A stretch of 64,000 bases of DNA from Saccharomycopsis malanga (Eukaryota; Ascomycota; Saccharomycetes; Ascoideales; Saccharomycopsidaceae): the NCBI GenBank assembly GCA_004014935.1, contig CP025321.1, forward strand, positions 2,852,001 through 2,916,000, in the 5' to 3' direction. The notes beneath the pieces are model-generated. The model was not told the DNA's origin, did not search any database, and was given only the letters and a program-made list of their open reading frames with translations. Both the position numbers and the translations under genes were made by a program. Below, piece by piece: positions 1-10,326 of the stretch; within the stretch, counting starts at the first letter, position 1; the number at the start of each line of letters is the position of its first letter.

Positions 1-21
1 ACTCTATTAAAGATACTACGT

Positions 22-75
22 CAGTTTCGTATGTACACGCTATGTCTAAACGAACTTGGCAAAACCCAGTGGGAA
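22..75 (+). repeat. Copy 1 of a dispersed ~50-bp repeat
   Basis: The stretch shares a near-identical core with 37822-37880 (plus) and 35261-35306 (minus): CAGT.TCGTAT, then CTATGTCTAAA, then TTGG(C/T)AAAACCCA. It lies just beyond the 3' end of MTG2 and near the left edge of the window. It may be a piece of a decayed LTR, because the 2.2-2.7 kb LTR-like relic contains a similar TTTGGTAAAACCC segment. That link is inference. Confidence 0.55.
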
Positions 76-210
76 AAAGATAATAATGTCCCGGTCATTC
101 AAGTCCGCTCATTCTTGAGCCTATATGTATCACTAATACCTACAAATAACAATATATTATAACAACATTATCATCACTTTCTATAAATACAACTATCTAC
201 AACTTCTCAT

Positions 211-2016
211 CTATTCAGACACTATCAAATTGGTCATTGACTCAATCAAACGATTCACGTTATGTTTCTTCAATGCACACACTGGAATGACCGTACAAAC
301 CTCATGAAAGTTCTCTGTAACGTAATTTCGGAGCGAGGTGAAATTTTTACCGTTTGTTACCAAGTCTGCTTTGGTACCAACCACTAAAATCTTTTTGTTA
401 GAAATTCGGTCTTTTCCGAACATTAACTCTTTCATCAAAATTTTAAATTCTTTAATTGGATCAATTTCCAAACTCACAACCACTGCCAAAAACTTGGATC
501 TCTCTATATGTCTAAGAAACTCAGTCCCCATGCCCTTTGGCTTTTCCACGCATGTCGCTGCTCCTTCGATGATGCCAGGTATATCTGCTACGGTGAAGTT
601 GTCAATATGTAACTGGTTGCTGTCCTCCAGGGGGATAACGGTACCTATGGTAGGCTGTAATGTGGTAAACTCCCAATGGCCTACCTTTGACTTTGCGTTG
701 GAGATTGCGTTCAATAAGGTGGACTTACCACTGTTTGGCATTCCGACCAACCCAAAATCAGCAAGCATTTTGAGCTCAAACAAGAAGTTGCATTCGAGGC
801 CAGGTCTTCCTCTCTTACTGAACCTTGGGTTACGAATATCTTTAGTGAGAAAATGGGAGTTCCCAAGACCGCCTCTTCCACCTTTCAAGAGCAAAATGGG
901 GCTCTTCGAAGGCTGGTTTAGATCTAGTCCATTAAATGGGAAGACGTCATCGGACAATTCTTCATTTAATAAAAGGGCATCATATTTTTTCACTTTAGCG
1001 TTGAATGTATTAAACCAGTCTTTATCATAATGGTAATCTCTGCTCTTATCCTTGAATATCCAGTTGTCGTCTTCTGTGATGTTTTGTTCATCTTGACGAA
1101 ACAACTGAATATAATCAACATGTTTTTCTGAAGGGCCAATCGCCTTAATTTCTATATCAGTAGATATTGGTTCAACATCCTCACCGGCTTCTTCTGCCAA
1201 AGCTTGCTGTTTCAAAATCTCGTCCAAATTCTCAGCCTGTTTAAGAACTTCCGTAGAAGGTAGCCACTTAATAGTAGTGCCTACTGGCACGGTAATCACT
1301 ACATCTTGGGCGGAAGGACCATCAAACTGACTTCCAGTACCATTTGCACCATTATAAGCAGCATAGGTCACATGTAGCTTGTGTAAGGAGTTGATTCCCT
1401 CTACAGCCTGAACATATATAGATCCGCCGTTTCCTCCATCGCCGCCGTCTGGAGGTCCTATAGCTCTTCCAGCATCACGAAAAAATGACACGCCCCCATT
1501 TCCGCCTTTTCCTGACTTTAAGTTGATGATCCGTATGTCAGAAAAGTTTTGGTTGTTGCTGGTGGATTTCGGTCGCCTTTTAGAATTGAGTGTAGAATAT
1601 GGTGACGACCGCAAAGAGGTAAACTGGTCAAGCGGTACGCGTAAAACGAGAAAGTTGTCTCTATCAGTACCTTTGTATTGATACCTAATCTTTCCTGTTG
1701 ACAATATGTTATGGTTCTTAGGTAGAGACGGAGCTTGTTTTTTCTCGACCTCATAGTGTATTTCAGTGTTGGTGGCGGTTTTGTCTTCTATATTTACAAA
1801 ACGCTCGTCCTTTGTATTCACATTAGAAATATTCTTCTTCACATTTGCATTTTTGATCTCCCGTAACCAGACATCATTTTCTGTAGCTGTGGGCGACCAA
1901 TCTGGTGCCTCGGGGAATTTCTGTTGAGCCTGGAAATTACAAACAGAAAACTGCCGGCGTATACAACAGCCAGGTCTGACTTTACTAAGCATCTGAACTG
2001 TCAAGTTTCTTACCAT
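211..2016 (-). CDS. MTG2: Mitochondrial Obg-family GTPase (Mtg2)
   Basis: This is a 601-residue Obg/CgtA GTPase that, in yeast, binds the mitochondrial large ribosomal subunit and helps its assembly. The N-terminal ~150 residues look like a mitochondrial targeting and fungal extension region. The glycine-rich Obg fold follows (KSGKGGNGGVSFFRDAG near residue 168, then GGDGGNGGS and GGRGGLGNSHF), with a low-complexity acidic insertion inside it. The G domain begins about residue 421 with GLVGMPNSGKST (G1), FTTLQPTIGTV (G2), DIPG (G3) and GTKAD as G4. It is longer than the 518-residue S. cerevisiae protein because of the extension and insertion. The ATG at 2014-2016 is the first in frame. The gene is transcribed toward the left edge and its 5' flank is shared with nothing. 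Confidence 0.93.
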   Translation of the reverse strand: MVRNLTVQMLSKVRPGCCIRRQFSVCNFQAQQKFPEAPDWSPTATENDVWLREIKNANVKKNISNVNTKDERFVNIEDKTATNTEIHYEVEKKQAPSLPKNHNILSTGKIRYQYKGTDRDNFLVLRVPLDQFTSLRSSPYSTLNSKRRPKSTSNNQNFSDIRIINLKSGKGGNGGVSFFRDAGRAIGPPDGGDGGNGGSIYVQAVEGINSLHKLHVTYAAYNGANGTGSQFDGPSAQDVVITVPVGTTIKWLPSTEVLKQAENLDEILKQQALAEEAGEDVEPISTDIEIKAIGPSEKHVDYIQLFRQDEQNITEDDNWIFKDKSRDYHYDKDWFNTFNAKVKKYDALLLNEELSDDVFPFNGLDLNQPSKSPILLLKGGRGGLGNSHFLTKDIRNPRFSKRGRPGLECNFLFELKMLADFGLVGMPNSGKSTLLNAISNAKSKVGHWEFTTLQPTIGTVIPLEDSNQLHIDNFTVADIPGIIEGAATCVEKPKGMGTEFLRHIERSKFLAVVVSLEIDPIKEFKILMKELMFGKDRISNKKILVVGTKADLVTNGKNFTSLRNYVTENFHEVCTVIPVCALKKHNVNRLIESMTNLIVSE

Positions 2017-3237
2017 TTTTGGCGTGCTCAGTATTATACTTGAGTATCATCAATTCGCATAAGACGAAATTTCAATTTTTTCACGATGATGCTGTGTGTC
2101 GCTGCATGTTACAGTGCGATGCGGTAACTCTATGTACGAACAGTGACCACTTCTACTTATTAACAGATACCCTAACATGACAAGATAATCTGATAAATTG
2201 AATGTGTAATGTTGCCATTTAGGTGTTTAAAAATATGTTCAGGTTCTGGATTTGGTAAAACCCGGCTCATTCGCGTCATTAAGTCGGGAAGAATAAGTCT
2301 CGGGCATGTACATCTTTCTATATATGTAAAATAGGAATAAAACTGGGCAGAAAATAGCTCTTCTCATTGTAGTTAACCAAGAACAGTTATCAGGTTTGAT
2401 CGACTAGTTATATCTGGTTCCATTACTTCCTGTTGTTCTATTTACAATCGCCAGCCTTGTTTCATTTTACAAATACTTATTGCCTTGGCTTATTAGTAGG
2501 TACTTTCGTCCACTTGTTTCAATATACTTACGAGTCTACACTATTGTCTCAAACCTCACTTACCTCTTAGGGTAGTGCTATAGTTCTAAACACTATTTAA
2601 GACTCTGTTTCTCCCTTACTGTAGACTTCTTCTATTCCTTTTTACATGTCCAGTTACGTTTTTACCCATTCTCCGCTCAATACAATATCACCCTTGATAT
2701 TACAACAGGCGTATACATTCTTATTCTTTGTCAGGGTGTTGATTTTAAGCTTTTGTTTATTCTTATCTCTTCTTATTAGCAGACAGATATGTTTCTTAGA
2801 CATATTTCGATTGTGCTACCTTTAAAAAAGTCAGTAATTGGAAGCAACATTGCTCTATAATTTCGAACTGTAATAACATCTTTGTAGCTCTGTAAGGATC
2901 CATATGTAATTGCTATTTCTTAAGGAAATCCGCCGTTACTCAATATTCTCATTAGAATTTTCGATCATACAATAGACAGAGCGGCATTCAAGTCATTAGT
3001 CACATCGCCACCACGCCCAACACTGTAAAAACAGCTAACAAATCTTGCTAAAACAAAGAATTACAATTGCAAACTGAAAAGTCGGGATTTTGATTATGAC
3101 AATATACAAAGGATATGATTTTTAGTTATGGCACATACATTTAGATTAAAATTTTTGGTTATGACAGTATATATAGTGAATAAATAAGGCTATTTTAAAG
3201 AAAAAGAATAAAAATAATGATAGCAAAATAGTACAAA
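2017..3237. other. Intergenic gap between MTG2 5' end and RPA190 3' end
   Basis: I see no gene here. It holds the MTG2 promoter on its left and the RPA190 3' flank on its right. The middle (about 2210-2707) resembles the gap sequence at 10.3-10.8 kb and is annotated as an LTR relic. The rest is AT-rich with no open frame worth reporting. Confidence 0.6.
2210..2707 (+). mobile_element. Old solo-LTR-like relic (copy A)
   Basis: From about 2410 to 2640 this aligns by eye with 10500-10700: TTCCATTA, TTTACAA, TTGTTTCATTT, GAGTCTA.A.TAT.GTCTC.AACCTCA and GGGTA.TGCT...GTTCT occur in the same order. Possible ends are TGTTG at 2210 and CAACA at 2703-2707, an inverted pair typical of Ty1/copia LTRs, and a TATA-like stretch lies near 2320-2340. 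No matching target duplication is evident. It is eroded and old, with no internal coding region. Boundaries are approximate and the family assignment is tentative. Confidence 0.4.
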
Positions 3238-6200
3238 TCAGAAGACAGGCATTTTAGCCAAAACGTCAAAAGAACCGGTTCCCACCTTGGCCAAGTTACC
3301 GATGACAAGCTTAGCAGAAGGAGAGTCCAATTCCTCACGTTCATTGTTCAAGACGGCCTTGGTCAAGAATTGACAAGTTGTTTCGTAACTCATTTTTTTG
3401 AAAGCAGATGTGGAGGAGTCGATACCTTGTCTATTGAAAGCCAAGTAACTGCCTTCACGAGTCATGAAATCAGCGATCAAATCCAAATGTCTAGAGCTGA
3501 CAGAGATGGCGTAAGTTGCAAAGACTCTGTTGATTTCAGCAACAATAGAGTTTCTTGCGGCTTCTACACCGTAGGTACGCAAAACAGCAGCAATATCGTT
3601 AGAAGTGATGTTGTTGACGTCAATAACCTCATGTTCATCAAACATTGCCTTGAAGTTGACGCCCTCAGTGGTCAAAGACCGTTTACCGCCTTCTGGTTTA
3701 GGGAAAATACAGCGGCCAATGTTTTCGATTTCACGAATAACAACTTTACGGCATGTTTCCTCAACCAAGTCCACCATCAAAAGCTTCTGGGTTCCAGCAG
3801 GCAACTTCAAGGTGAAACTGCACCATTCTCCGTTGGCGTCGTCAAAGTTGAACTTGGAAATGTAGCTGGTACCAGAGACAATCTGGCTTTGACGGTCGCG
3901 GGCATCTTGAGACATAAAAGCGTATCTGTCGTTTACAGCTGTTTCCACCGATTGTTCCTCGTCCGAATTGTTTTCCTCGTCAGAGTTGTTGTCTTTCATG
4001 ATGGCGTCTTCGTCATCATCGATTTCGCTATCAGATTTCTCAGCTTGTCTCATGATTTCCACCTCGTCATCATCTGGCTCGTCGTACGACACCGCCTGGT
4101 GAGATTTTGCCTTTTCGTCTTCATCGTCGTTATCATCGTCGCCGCTCATTTTCTGGCTTGCAGACTCTTGCTGAGATTTCGGAACAGCTTGTCCAATTTC
4201 AATAGAAGAAAGATGACCCTTCTTCTTTTGATTAGACAATTCTTTTTTAATACCTTGTTCCAAAGTCATGAGGAAAGCGGTACTGCTACATAATTCCAAT
4301 TCGCTCTGTTGGACATTGTATTCCTCATCATAATCTTTTCTGGAAAAGAAATTGATGTTGATGCTGTAAGTTCTGGTGGCGTCGGCTACGCCATCTCCGG
4401 TTGTTTCGGTGACTTCTACGTTGTCGACCAATTCAGAAAACTTGATTTTGGCAACAGACTTGCAGAAGATTTCAGCCTGTTCATCAGTGATATCAGGCAA
4501 TACTGGCAAATACATCTGAGGAGTCTGAATAGATGCAGAAGCTGTCATAACAATTTCTCTCAAACGAGGAATACCTAAAGTGACGTTTGCTGCACCGTGA
4601 CCAGCAAAATGGAACGTATTCAACGTCATTTGAGTGGATGGCTCACCAATAGACTGTGCAGCAATGATACCAACAGCTTCACCAGGATTCACTAAAGATC
4701 TCATATACTTGAGATGCATCAATGCTTCAAAACCAGCGTCGCTGATGCTGTTGTTCTTCTTGACTGCTTTCTTGTCAAACAAGTCAGAACGGTTTTTGAT
4801 ATACGAGCGTAAGTCACGCTGGAATGTTGAACTAACCGCACCAATATATTTGGATGGATTGAACTTGGATATCACAGGTTCATTTTCCAAGGGGTCTTCG
4901 AAGTGCTTAAACTGGTCTTGCAGTTTGCCTAATTTTTTATAAAATTTCTTCAACTTCTTGCTATATTTGGCTACGTCATCAATGTTCAAGGACTCAGCAA
5001 CGGCAGCAGGATCATATCTGCTCTTCAAACCTTCAGAGTTTTCGTAGCAGAAATCAAACTGCTTCAAGTAAGACTCCTTGGTGGTGTCTACAGAATCTCC
5101 ACCATACAAGAACTGAACCATGGAGCCGTCTGAGTCTCTCACAGTGTTGTCATAAGACACATGTATACCTTCCAATTGCTTAATCAAACATCTCTGCAAA
5201 TAACCAGATCTAGCTGTTTTGACAGCCGTGTCAATCAAACCTTCACGGCCAGCCATACAATGGAAATAGTATTCCTGAGGACGGATTCCCGAATAGAATC
5301 TATTTTTAATGTAACCTCCGGCTCTGGCATCGGTCTCAAATGGCTTGAAACTAGGCAAAGTTTTGCCACTCACCATTAAAGGAACACGTCTACCTTCCAA
5401 AGATTGTTGGCCCAAAAGACACATGATCTGCGACACATTGACAGCCGACCCCTTGGCACCAGATAATGCCATACTTTGCATGGCGTTGTGAGGGAACTTC
5501 TTTCCTGTTCCTGCTGGAATCACAGTGCTGATGACCTTGGAAGTTACGCGTTCGACCTTGGATTGCGTGATGGCATCTAGAATAGCCAACTTGTTATCGT
5601 CCCGGATGATTTCCTCCAAACGTTTAAGCAACTCTGGGTCGTTCTCCTTCGTTTTCTCGTCCAACTGGGTGACCTCTGCAGCCGCAAGCCGTCCAACATC
5701 CACTGAGTCTGCCAAAATCTCGTTTCTCCAACGGTTACCTTCCTTTGTTAAGTAGATATCCTCCATGCCACATGTGAAAGCAGTTGCTTGGATGTAATTA
5801 GTAAACAAACGACCAAGAATGGATAACAACTTGCCCGCGGTCTCAGCACCATAAAGCTCATGGACTGCGTGTACGAAACCATACTTTGAAGCACCGTACT
5901 GTGACTTATCCAAGACACCACAGAGCAACATGCCTTTGCGGAAAAGCACCTTATTTTCCTCGGAATTCTTGCCCCAATACTCGTTTTTGATCTTGTTTTT
6001 GCTTTCGAGATTCAAGCCTGGCATGGTGAGGGGCTTGATGTTCATTAAAATGGTGGACACCAACTGTTTTCCTGTCCATAAAGGAACTGGTCTCCATACA
6101 GTTGGCGGCAACGTAATAATCTTCTTACCAACAGTATGACCATCTTCTGGTCTCAAACAGCCGTAAATATACTCTTGCATCTGTTCTCTGGTGAAAAAAG

Positions 6201-8118
6201 TGTCTTTGCTAGTGAGCCACACGCCTGCGGAAATATGGTCCTGAATCAAACCTCTGACAGGGGAACCAGCCGTTGGAGTCAAATATTGGGAATCTGTTGA
6301 CGCAATAATACGTGCTTCAGCCTGTGCCATATGGGACTGTGGAAAATGCATATTCATTTCGTCACCATCGAAATCAGCATTATAGGCACCAGTGTTGGCA
6401 TAATGAATCCGTAATGTTTTCTCACCTGGTAATACTTTGACACGATGGCCCATGATGGAGGCCTTATGCAAAGTAGGTTGTCTATTCATCAAAACCATGT
6501 CATTGTTTTTCAAATGTCTATAAACTTTTTTGTTGACGCTTCCACCTGCCATGCCACTTGGCGTGAGTAACTGAGCAGCCAATGCTTTTCTTTGATCCAA
6601 GCTCATTCCTACCAATGACACCAATGTGCCGTCTTCGTTCTGGACTTGCAAAGCCCCAGGCCATTTGTCTGGTCCGTTAATGACCGCCTGACGCATTTCA
6701 CTGATATTATGAGCTGTGACCGGCTCTGGGAACGACAACCGTTTAGCAAACACTGGAGGAACGCCTACTTGATTGGTTTCCAACATTGGATCTGGAGAGA
6801 TGACTGACCGTGCCGCATAGTTGACACGTTTTCCCATCATATGCTTACGGAACAAACCCTCTTTCTTTTCCAATGCCTGTTTGATTCCTGGCACAGGAAG
6901 CTTACCACTGGACGGGTTCTGATTCTTGGTGGAATCAACAAACGAGTTGACATCGTTCTGAAGAGTCACGAACGCATTCATCAACCGGTTGAAAAGTGTC
7001 TTCTTTGTTTCCAAAGTAACTCCTGAATCCTTGTGCTTGGCACCAATAATGTCTTGATTGATACTCTTGATTAACAATGCTGTCCGAAGAACCTTGGAAA
7101 GAAGCTCGTTCAAAGCGTTCTCGTGTACTTCCTCACCAAGTTTGGAAGGTAGTCTGAATCTTGTTGGAGGAACCACAATTGTTGATCTGAAGAAGATTTC
7201 TGCGCTGATTGGTTGGACATTAGCACGTGGCCTCGAATTGAACAATACTTGAATAATGTCCTGCTCGTTATGGAACACCGCATTTAGCAAATTCTTCACT
7301 TCTGAAGAAAGAACGTACTTGGAACCACCTGCAGAACTGTTATGACTTTTACCACCGCCACTTACCATGTCCACACGCGACAACCCTGTGACTCGGTTGG
7401 CTGTGGCTTGTTTCTCCGCAAGAGGCTTTTCAAAGATCTTCACAACTCCATCCTTACGATAACCAGGCGAAAACATCTTACAATTCTGACATTTTGGTCG
7501 CGTTGCCAACCGAGAATAATATGAATGAACCACCTTCTTACGTTCCTCGAGAATCAGAGCAGCAAGAGGCCCGCCTACAGCACGTTCACGGATGACGCGA
7601 TCAACAAACTCTTCACGAGCATCCACAAGAGCACTGTTATCTTGCTCATCTGCGTCCTCTTCATCATCTTCTGCAACCTCTGCCTGTCCAGCAACCCGGA
7701 TATTGTCCAACTCGTCACACTCCACCAATAAGCCATACTGCAAAAGACGAAGCCGACAACGAAACAAATGTGTCTCCTGCCCACTCAACTTGAACCGGTG
7801 ACAAAACACACATGAAGCCCGAAGAAAGTTGTACATTTGCGAGAAAAACAATGGATTGTACACTGGAACCGGCAATTCAATATGCCCTTGGTGGCCCGGA
7901 CACCCGTTTTTCTCATCCAATCCACATGTTGCACAAATATTCCGTAAAAATGCACCAAGAGAGAGGTCATAAAGACCTGCTGCAATCGGATGCCCCAAAT
8001 TGTCAAATACCTGAGGATTCGTGATCTGCTTCACCGAAAGCGCCCGCACCTCCTCATCACTGAGCACCGTGAAGTCCACCGACGTGATCTCCGATCCAAT
8101 CGGCTTTGCAATATCCAT
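3238..8118 (-). CDS. RPA190: DNA-directed RNA polymerase I largest subunit
   Basis: A 1626-residue A190 subunit of nuclear RNA polymerase I, which makes the 35S pre-rRNA in the nucleolus; the S. cerevisiae protein is 1664 residues. The clamp-core zinc site shows CATCGLDEKNGCPGHQGH near residue 62, with CQNC further on. The catalytic magnesium loop NADFDGDEMN is at about residues 580-589. The trigger-loop region (NTFHFAGHG, then GIPRLREI) lies near 1160-1185. A highly acidic Asp/Glu-rich insertion around 1320-1410 is the Pol I-specific jaw expander. It is preceded by an Ile-Gly-Glu-Pro-Ser-Thr-Gln motif typical of largest subunits. No CTG codon was seen in the parts scanned. It is divergent from WWM1, with 336 bp between start codons, and its promoter has PAC/RRPE-like elements. 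Confidence 0.97.
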   Translation of the reverse strand: MDIAKPIGSEITSVDFTVLSDEEVRALSVKQITNPQVFDNLGHPIAAGLYDLSLGAFLRNICATCGLDEKNGCPGHQGHIELPVPVYNPLFFSQMYNFLRASCVFCHRFKLSGQETHLFRCRLRLLQYGLLVECDELDNIRVAGQAEVAEDDEEDADEQDNSALVDAREEFVDRVIRERAVGGPLAALILEERKKVVHSYYSRLATRPKCQNCKMFSPGYRKDGVVKIFEKPLAEKQATANRVTGLSRVDMVSGGGKSHNSSAGGSKYVLSSEVKNLLNAVFHNEQDIIQVLFNSRPRANVQPISAEIFFRSTIVVPPTRFRLPSKLGEEVHENALNELLSKVLRTALLIKSINQDIIGAKHKDSGVTLETKKTLFNRLMNAFVTLQNDVNSFVDSTKNQNPSSGKLPVPGIKQALEKKEGLFRKHMMGKRVNYAARSVISPDPMLETNQVGVPPVFAKRLSFPEPVTAHNISEMRQAVINGPDKWPGALQVQNEDGTLVSLVGMSLDQRKALAAQLLTPSGMAGGSVNKKVYRHLKNNDMVLMNRQPTLHKASIMGHRVKVLPGEKTLRIHYANTGAYNADFDGDEMNMHFPQSHMAQAEARIIASTDSQYLTPTAGSPVRGLIQDHISAGVWLTSKDTFFTREQMQEYIYGCLRPEDGHTVGKKIITLPPTVWRPVPLWTGKQLVSTILMNIKPLTMPGLNLESKNKIKNEYWGKNSEENKVLFRKGMLLCGVLDKSQYGASKYGFVHAVHELYGAETAGKLLSILGRLFTNYIQATAFTCGMEDIYLTKEGNRWRNEILADSVDVGRLAAAEVTQLDEKTKENDPELLKRLEEIIRDDNKLAILDAITQSKVERVTSKVISTVIPAGTGKKFPHNAMQSMALSGAKGSAVNVSQIMCLLGQQSLEGRRVPLMVSGKTLPSFKPFETDARAGGYIKNRFYSGIRPQEYYFHCMAGREGLIDTAVKTARSGYLQRCLIKQLEGIHVSYDNTVRDSDGSMVQFLYGGDSVDTTKESYLKQFDFCYENSEGLKSRYDPAAVAESLNIDDVAKYSKKLKKFYKKLGKLQDQFKHFEDPLENEPVISKFNPSKYIGAVSSTFQRDLRSYIKNRSDLFDKKAVKKNNSISDAGFEALMHLKYMRSLVNPGEAVGIIAAQSIGEPSTQMTLNTFHFAGHGAANVTLGIPRLREIVMTASASIQTPQMYLPVLPDITDEQAEIFCKSVAKIKFSELVDNVEVTETTGDGVADATRTYSININFFSRKDYDEEYNVQQSELELCSSTAFLMTLEQGIKKELSNQKKKGHLSSIEIGQAVPKSQQESASQKMSGDDDNDDEDEKAKSHQAVSYDEPDDDEVEIMRQAEKSDSEIDDDEDAIMKDNNSDEENNSDEEQSVETAVNDRYAFMSQDARDRQSQIVSGTSYISKFNFDDANGEWCSFTLKLPAGTQKLLMVDLVEETCRKVVIREIENIGRCIFPKPEGGKRSLTTEGVNFKAMFDEHEVIDVNNITSNDIAAVLRTYGVEAARNSIVAEINRVFATYAISVSSRHLDLIADFMTREGSYLAFNRQGIDSSTSAFKKMSYETTCQFLTKAVLNNEREELDSPSAKLVIGNLAKVGTGSFDVLAKMPVF

Positions 8119-8198
8119 TATCCTTGCTTATTTTACTTACTTCAAAGCCTTCTGGTCTTTATTGGTCTCTGAAATTTTTTTAGAATTTTGCAGATATT

Positions 8199-8255
8199 GA
8201 AAAAAAAAAAAATTTTTAATTTCATGCAGCCCTCATCCGGGTCACCAGATGAGCT
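8199..8255 (-). promoter_or_regulatory. PAC (GATGAG) pair and RRPE-like A/T tract upstream of RPA190
   Basis: GATGAGCT occurs at 8248-8255 on the plus strand, and GATGAG occurs on the minus strand at 8232-8237, forming an inverted pair. An A-tract running into AAAAATTTTT lies at about 8199-8217, closer to RPA190. PAC plus RRPE is the classic element pair of yeast rRNA-synthesis and ribosome-biogenesis genes (Dot6/Tod6 and Stb3 sites). The spacing, 80-140 bp above the RPA190 ATG, suits that role. The factor assignment is from known families, not shown here. Confidence 0.6.
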
Positions 8256-8376
8256 TGATGGGAACATGATTGTTGCATACTCTTGTGATTGATGCGTATT
8301 TTTGCAGATGTATACATACTTTTACATTTTAGATGACAAAAGTGTGGTAACAATGTGATGCACCATTATTGACCGA

Positions 8377-8405
8377 AATATATATATATATATACATATA
8401 TATAT
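8377..8405. repeat. (AT)n microsatellite with TATA-like character
   Basis: An alternating A/T run interrupted by one ACAT lies 50-78 bp upstream of the WWM1 start codon and may serve as its TATA region. Confidence 0.6.
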
Positions 8406-8454
8406 GAATAGCGTCCTGCTTACCATATTCAGTTCTATTTAAACTCACATCACA

Positions 8455-9008
8455 ATGTCCTACCGTACTTCACCAAACCCGCCTCCTCCTCCACAACTTC
8501 CTCCGGGGTTCATTGCACAATTTGACACCGAGTAAGTATATCTCACAACTTCTTAAGATCCACCATTTACTAACCAACAAGATACCAAACTTATTACTAT
8601 GTGAATACGGCAACCGGCGAGTCCAGCTGGGAGCTTCCTAGAATTACTGTCCCACTCAGTCCTGCAGCGTCCCACCACAGCCAGCATCATTTAGCTACTG
8701 CACAGAGCCCTGTAGCGTCCCACAACAGCAAGCCCTATCCATCTCTGCAGAGCGAGCATAAAGCAGAGTATTTGGCAGAAAGTGCAGAGGCTTCCGAGGC
8801 GCCTCCTCCAGCTTATGAGGAAACCTTTGGGTTGGACAGGCTCCACCTTTCTTCCAACCAAATAGCCACCGCGGGAGCAGGAGTTGCTGCTGTCACTGCT
8901 GTGGGTGTAGGCGCATATGCGCTTCATAACAGAACACGCTTACCGCCGCCGCCGGGTCCACTGCAGTTCTACGGGGCACGTCATGCACATGTTGTAGATT
9001 GGTCTTAA
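8455..9008 (+). CDS. WWM1: WW-domain protein (Wwm1-like), one intron
   Basis: Two exons, 8455-8531 and 8582-9008, give 167 residues. The 50-nt intron starts GTAAGT and has TTTACTAAC before AACAAG. Splicing joins FDTE to YQTYYYVNTATG, rebuilding a WW domain (LPPGF at the start, the YYYV core, then SSWELP). The first conserved aromatic is Phe rather than Trp. S. cerevisiae Wwm1 has the same order: WW domain, PPPAYE-type proline motif, then a Gly/Ala-rich hydrophobic tail (here TAGAGVAAVTAVGVGAYAL). Wwm1 interacts with the metacaspase Mca1. The protein ends VVDWS. It is convergent with TRS23, 135 bp away. Confidence in splicing is high because the unspliced frame breaks the domain. Confidence 0.85.
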
Positions 9009-9143
9009 GATGCCGTATGCATAATGACATGTTATGCTCGCTATAAATTATTTGAATGCTTACGTAGTTTTTTAAAAATTTGTTCGTAGATTTATGTTTT
9101 ACATGTAATATCTATGTATTGGCCCATTTCATCTTCTCATCCC

Positions 9144-10025
9144 TCAAAAGCCCGCTATCAATTCACCCACCTTGGTATCAAACAAATCGGCCTTGATCGG
9201 CATGTCTAGTGAATAGAATGGGTTTTTCATAACGTAATCGCTGTACACCACGTAAATTTTACGCAAGAGTTCCTCCGCCGTACGGTAATGCTCGTTTAAG
9301 TTTTTATTTTCTGCACCAGTGCTGCTGCCTGCATCAAGCCCAAGACTGGATTTGGACCCTGCGAGACTGGTCACGCTGCTATCTGCTAGTTTCAATGTGT
9401 CTTTCACGGTGGTCACATCTGCAAAAGAGTCTGGACCGGCGCCAATATGGGCCCCAATATGGCTCTTCTCGTGAATATTAGGGGACGTTATCAAGATAAA
9501 CTTGACACCTGTCAAAGTTTGAAAGATGAATATGTTGAAAAAAGATGTCTCGATTACATTTAATCCAGACACGTTATTTGTTGTGTAAAAAAAGTTTGTG
9601 CTTAACTTGTTGAAACTGACAGAGGAGCTGCTTAACAAGCTTGCGTTAGTTACCTGTGGGTTGTTCATATTGGTGAAGTTGGCTAAAATCTTGTTGATTC
9701 TGCTGTCATCATGACCATCGTGATCGTTGCCACCACTGCCGAAATTGCTTGCAGATGCAAGGCGTGGAGTATTTGCAGCACTTCCTGCTCTAGGCGTATT
9801 TGGCGATGTAATATTCGGACTCGCCACCGCTGTGCTATTGTTTACTAAGGTACTAGAGTCTTTCACTTGTACAGGCGTTAGCTTCGATGCAATGGCATGA
9901 ACTCCATGAATGGTTCCTGCAAACACCAAATAGTCATTTATAGAAAGCTTATTGAGAACATTGGTATAATCTTGCTGATATATAAGACCCCCAGCACGGT
10001 TCAATATGTATAACGAATGAATCAT
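9144..10025 (-). CDS. TRS23: TRAPP complex core subunit Trs23
   Basis: This 293-residue protein is the Bet5/Trs23-type longin-fold subunit of TRAPP, the exchange factor for Ypt1 at the ER-Golgi boundary and on autophagic membranes. The N-terminus (SLYILNRAGGLIYQQD, then NDYLVFAGTIHGVHAIASKLTP) matches the first longin strands of Trs23. A Ser/Asn-rich, low-complexity insertion fills about residues 55-140; yeast Trs23 also has an insertion here. The core resumes with FFNIFIFQTLTGVKFI and ends in LLRKIYVVYSDYVMKNPFYSLDMPI, the strongest family match. It is somewhat longer than the 219-residue S. cerevisiae protein because of the linkers. A second unstructured stretch lies before the last helix. 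Confidence 0.92.
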   Translation of the reverse strand: MIHSLYILNRAGGLIYQQDYTNVLNKLSINDYLVFAGTIHGVHAIASKLTPVQVKDSSTLVNNSTAVASPNITSPNTPRAGSAANTPRLASASNFGSGGNDHDGHDDSRINKILANFTNMNNPQVTNASLLSSSSVSFNKLSTNFFYTTNNVSGLNVIETSFFNIFIFQTLTGVKFILITSPNIHEKSHIGAHIGAGPDSFADVTTVKDTLKLADSSVTSLAGSKSSLGLDAGSSTGAENKNLNEHYRTAEELLRKIYVVYSDYVMKNPFYSLDMPIKADLFDTKVGELIAGF

Positions 10026-10295
10026 CTTTTATAACTTGTTCTTTTCATTAAGAAATGCAGGCGATCAAACGTGCATATATATACTATAGCTATTGAAAAC
10101 GGTAACTATGCAGCACACTATTCAAAAACTGTTCTATATTTTTTATTTTTGAAATAATCAATCAGTATACTCGTCTTAGATCAAACCCACCACTATAGTG
10201 CCCTGCTGTCAAGTCTTATTGGAAACCAGATTGTTCAATTCGGTTTCTCAATTGGTGGGGGTTACCCTGTTTTTATGCTGGTGCATAAACTGTCT

Positions 10296-10326
10296 CCAAC
10301 ATGCATGCACACTGCATGTATGTTGG
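10296..10326. repeat. Inverted repeat with CCAACATGCATG-type arms
   Basis: CCAACATGCATG at 10296-10307 faces CATGTATGTTGG at 10315-10326; the arms differ at one position and are 7 bp apart. The same motif recurs in other gaps of the window (14979-14989, 23655-23665). It could be a paired regulatory site for TRS23, or its right arm could be the TGTTGG start of the LTR relic. Confidence 0.5.

Noticed and set aside
338-1030. 230-codon plus frame opposite MTG2
   Set aside because: Shadow of the Obg GTPase coding strand.
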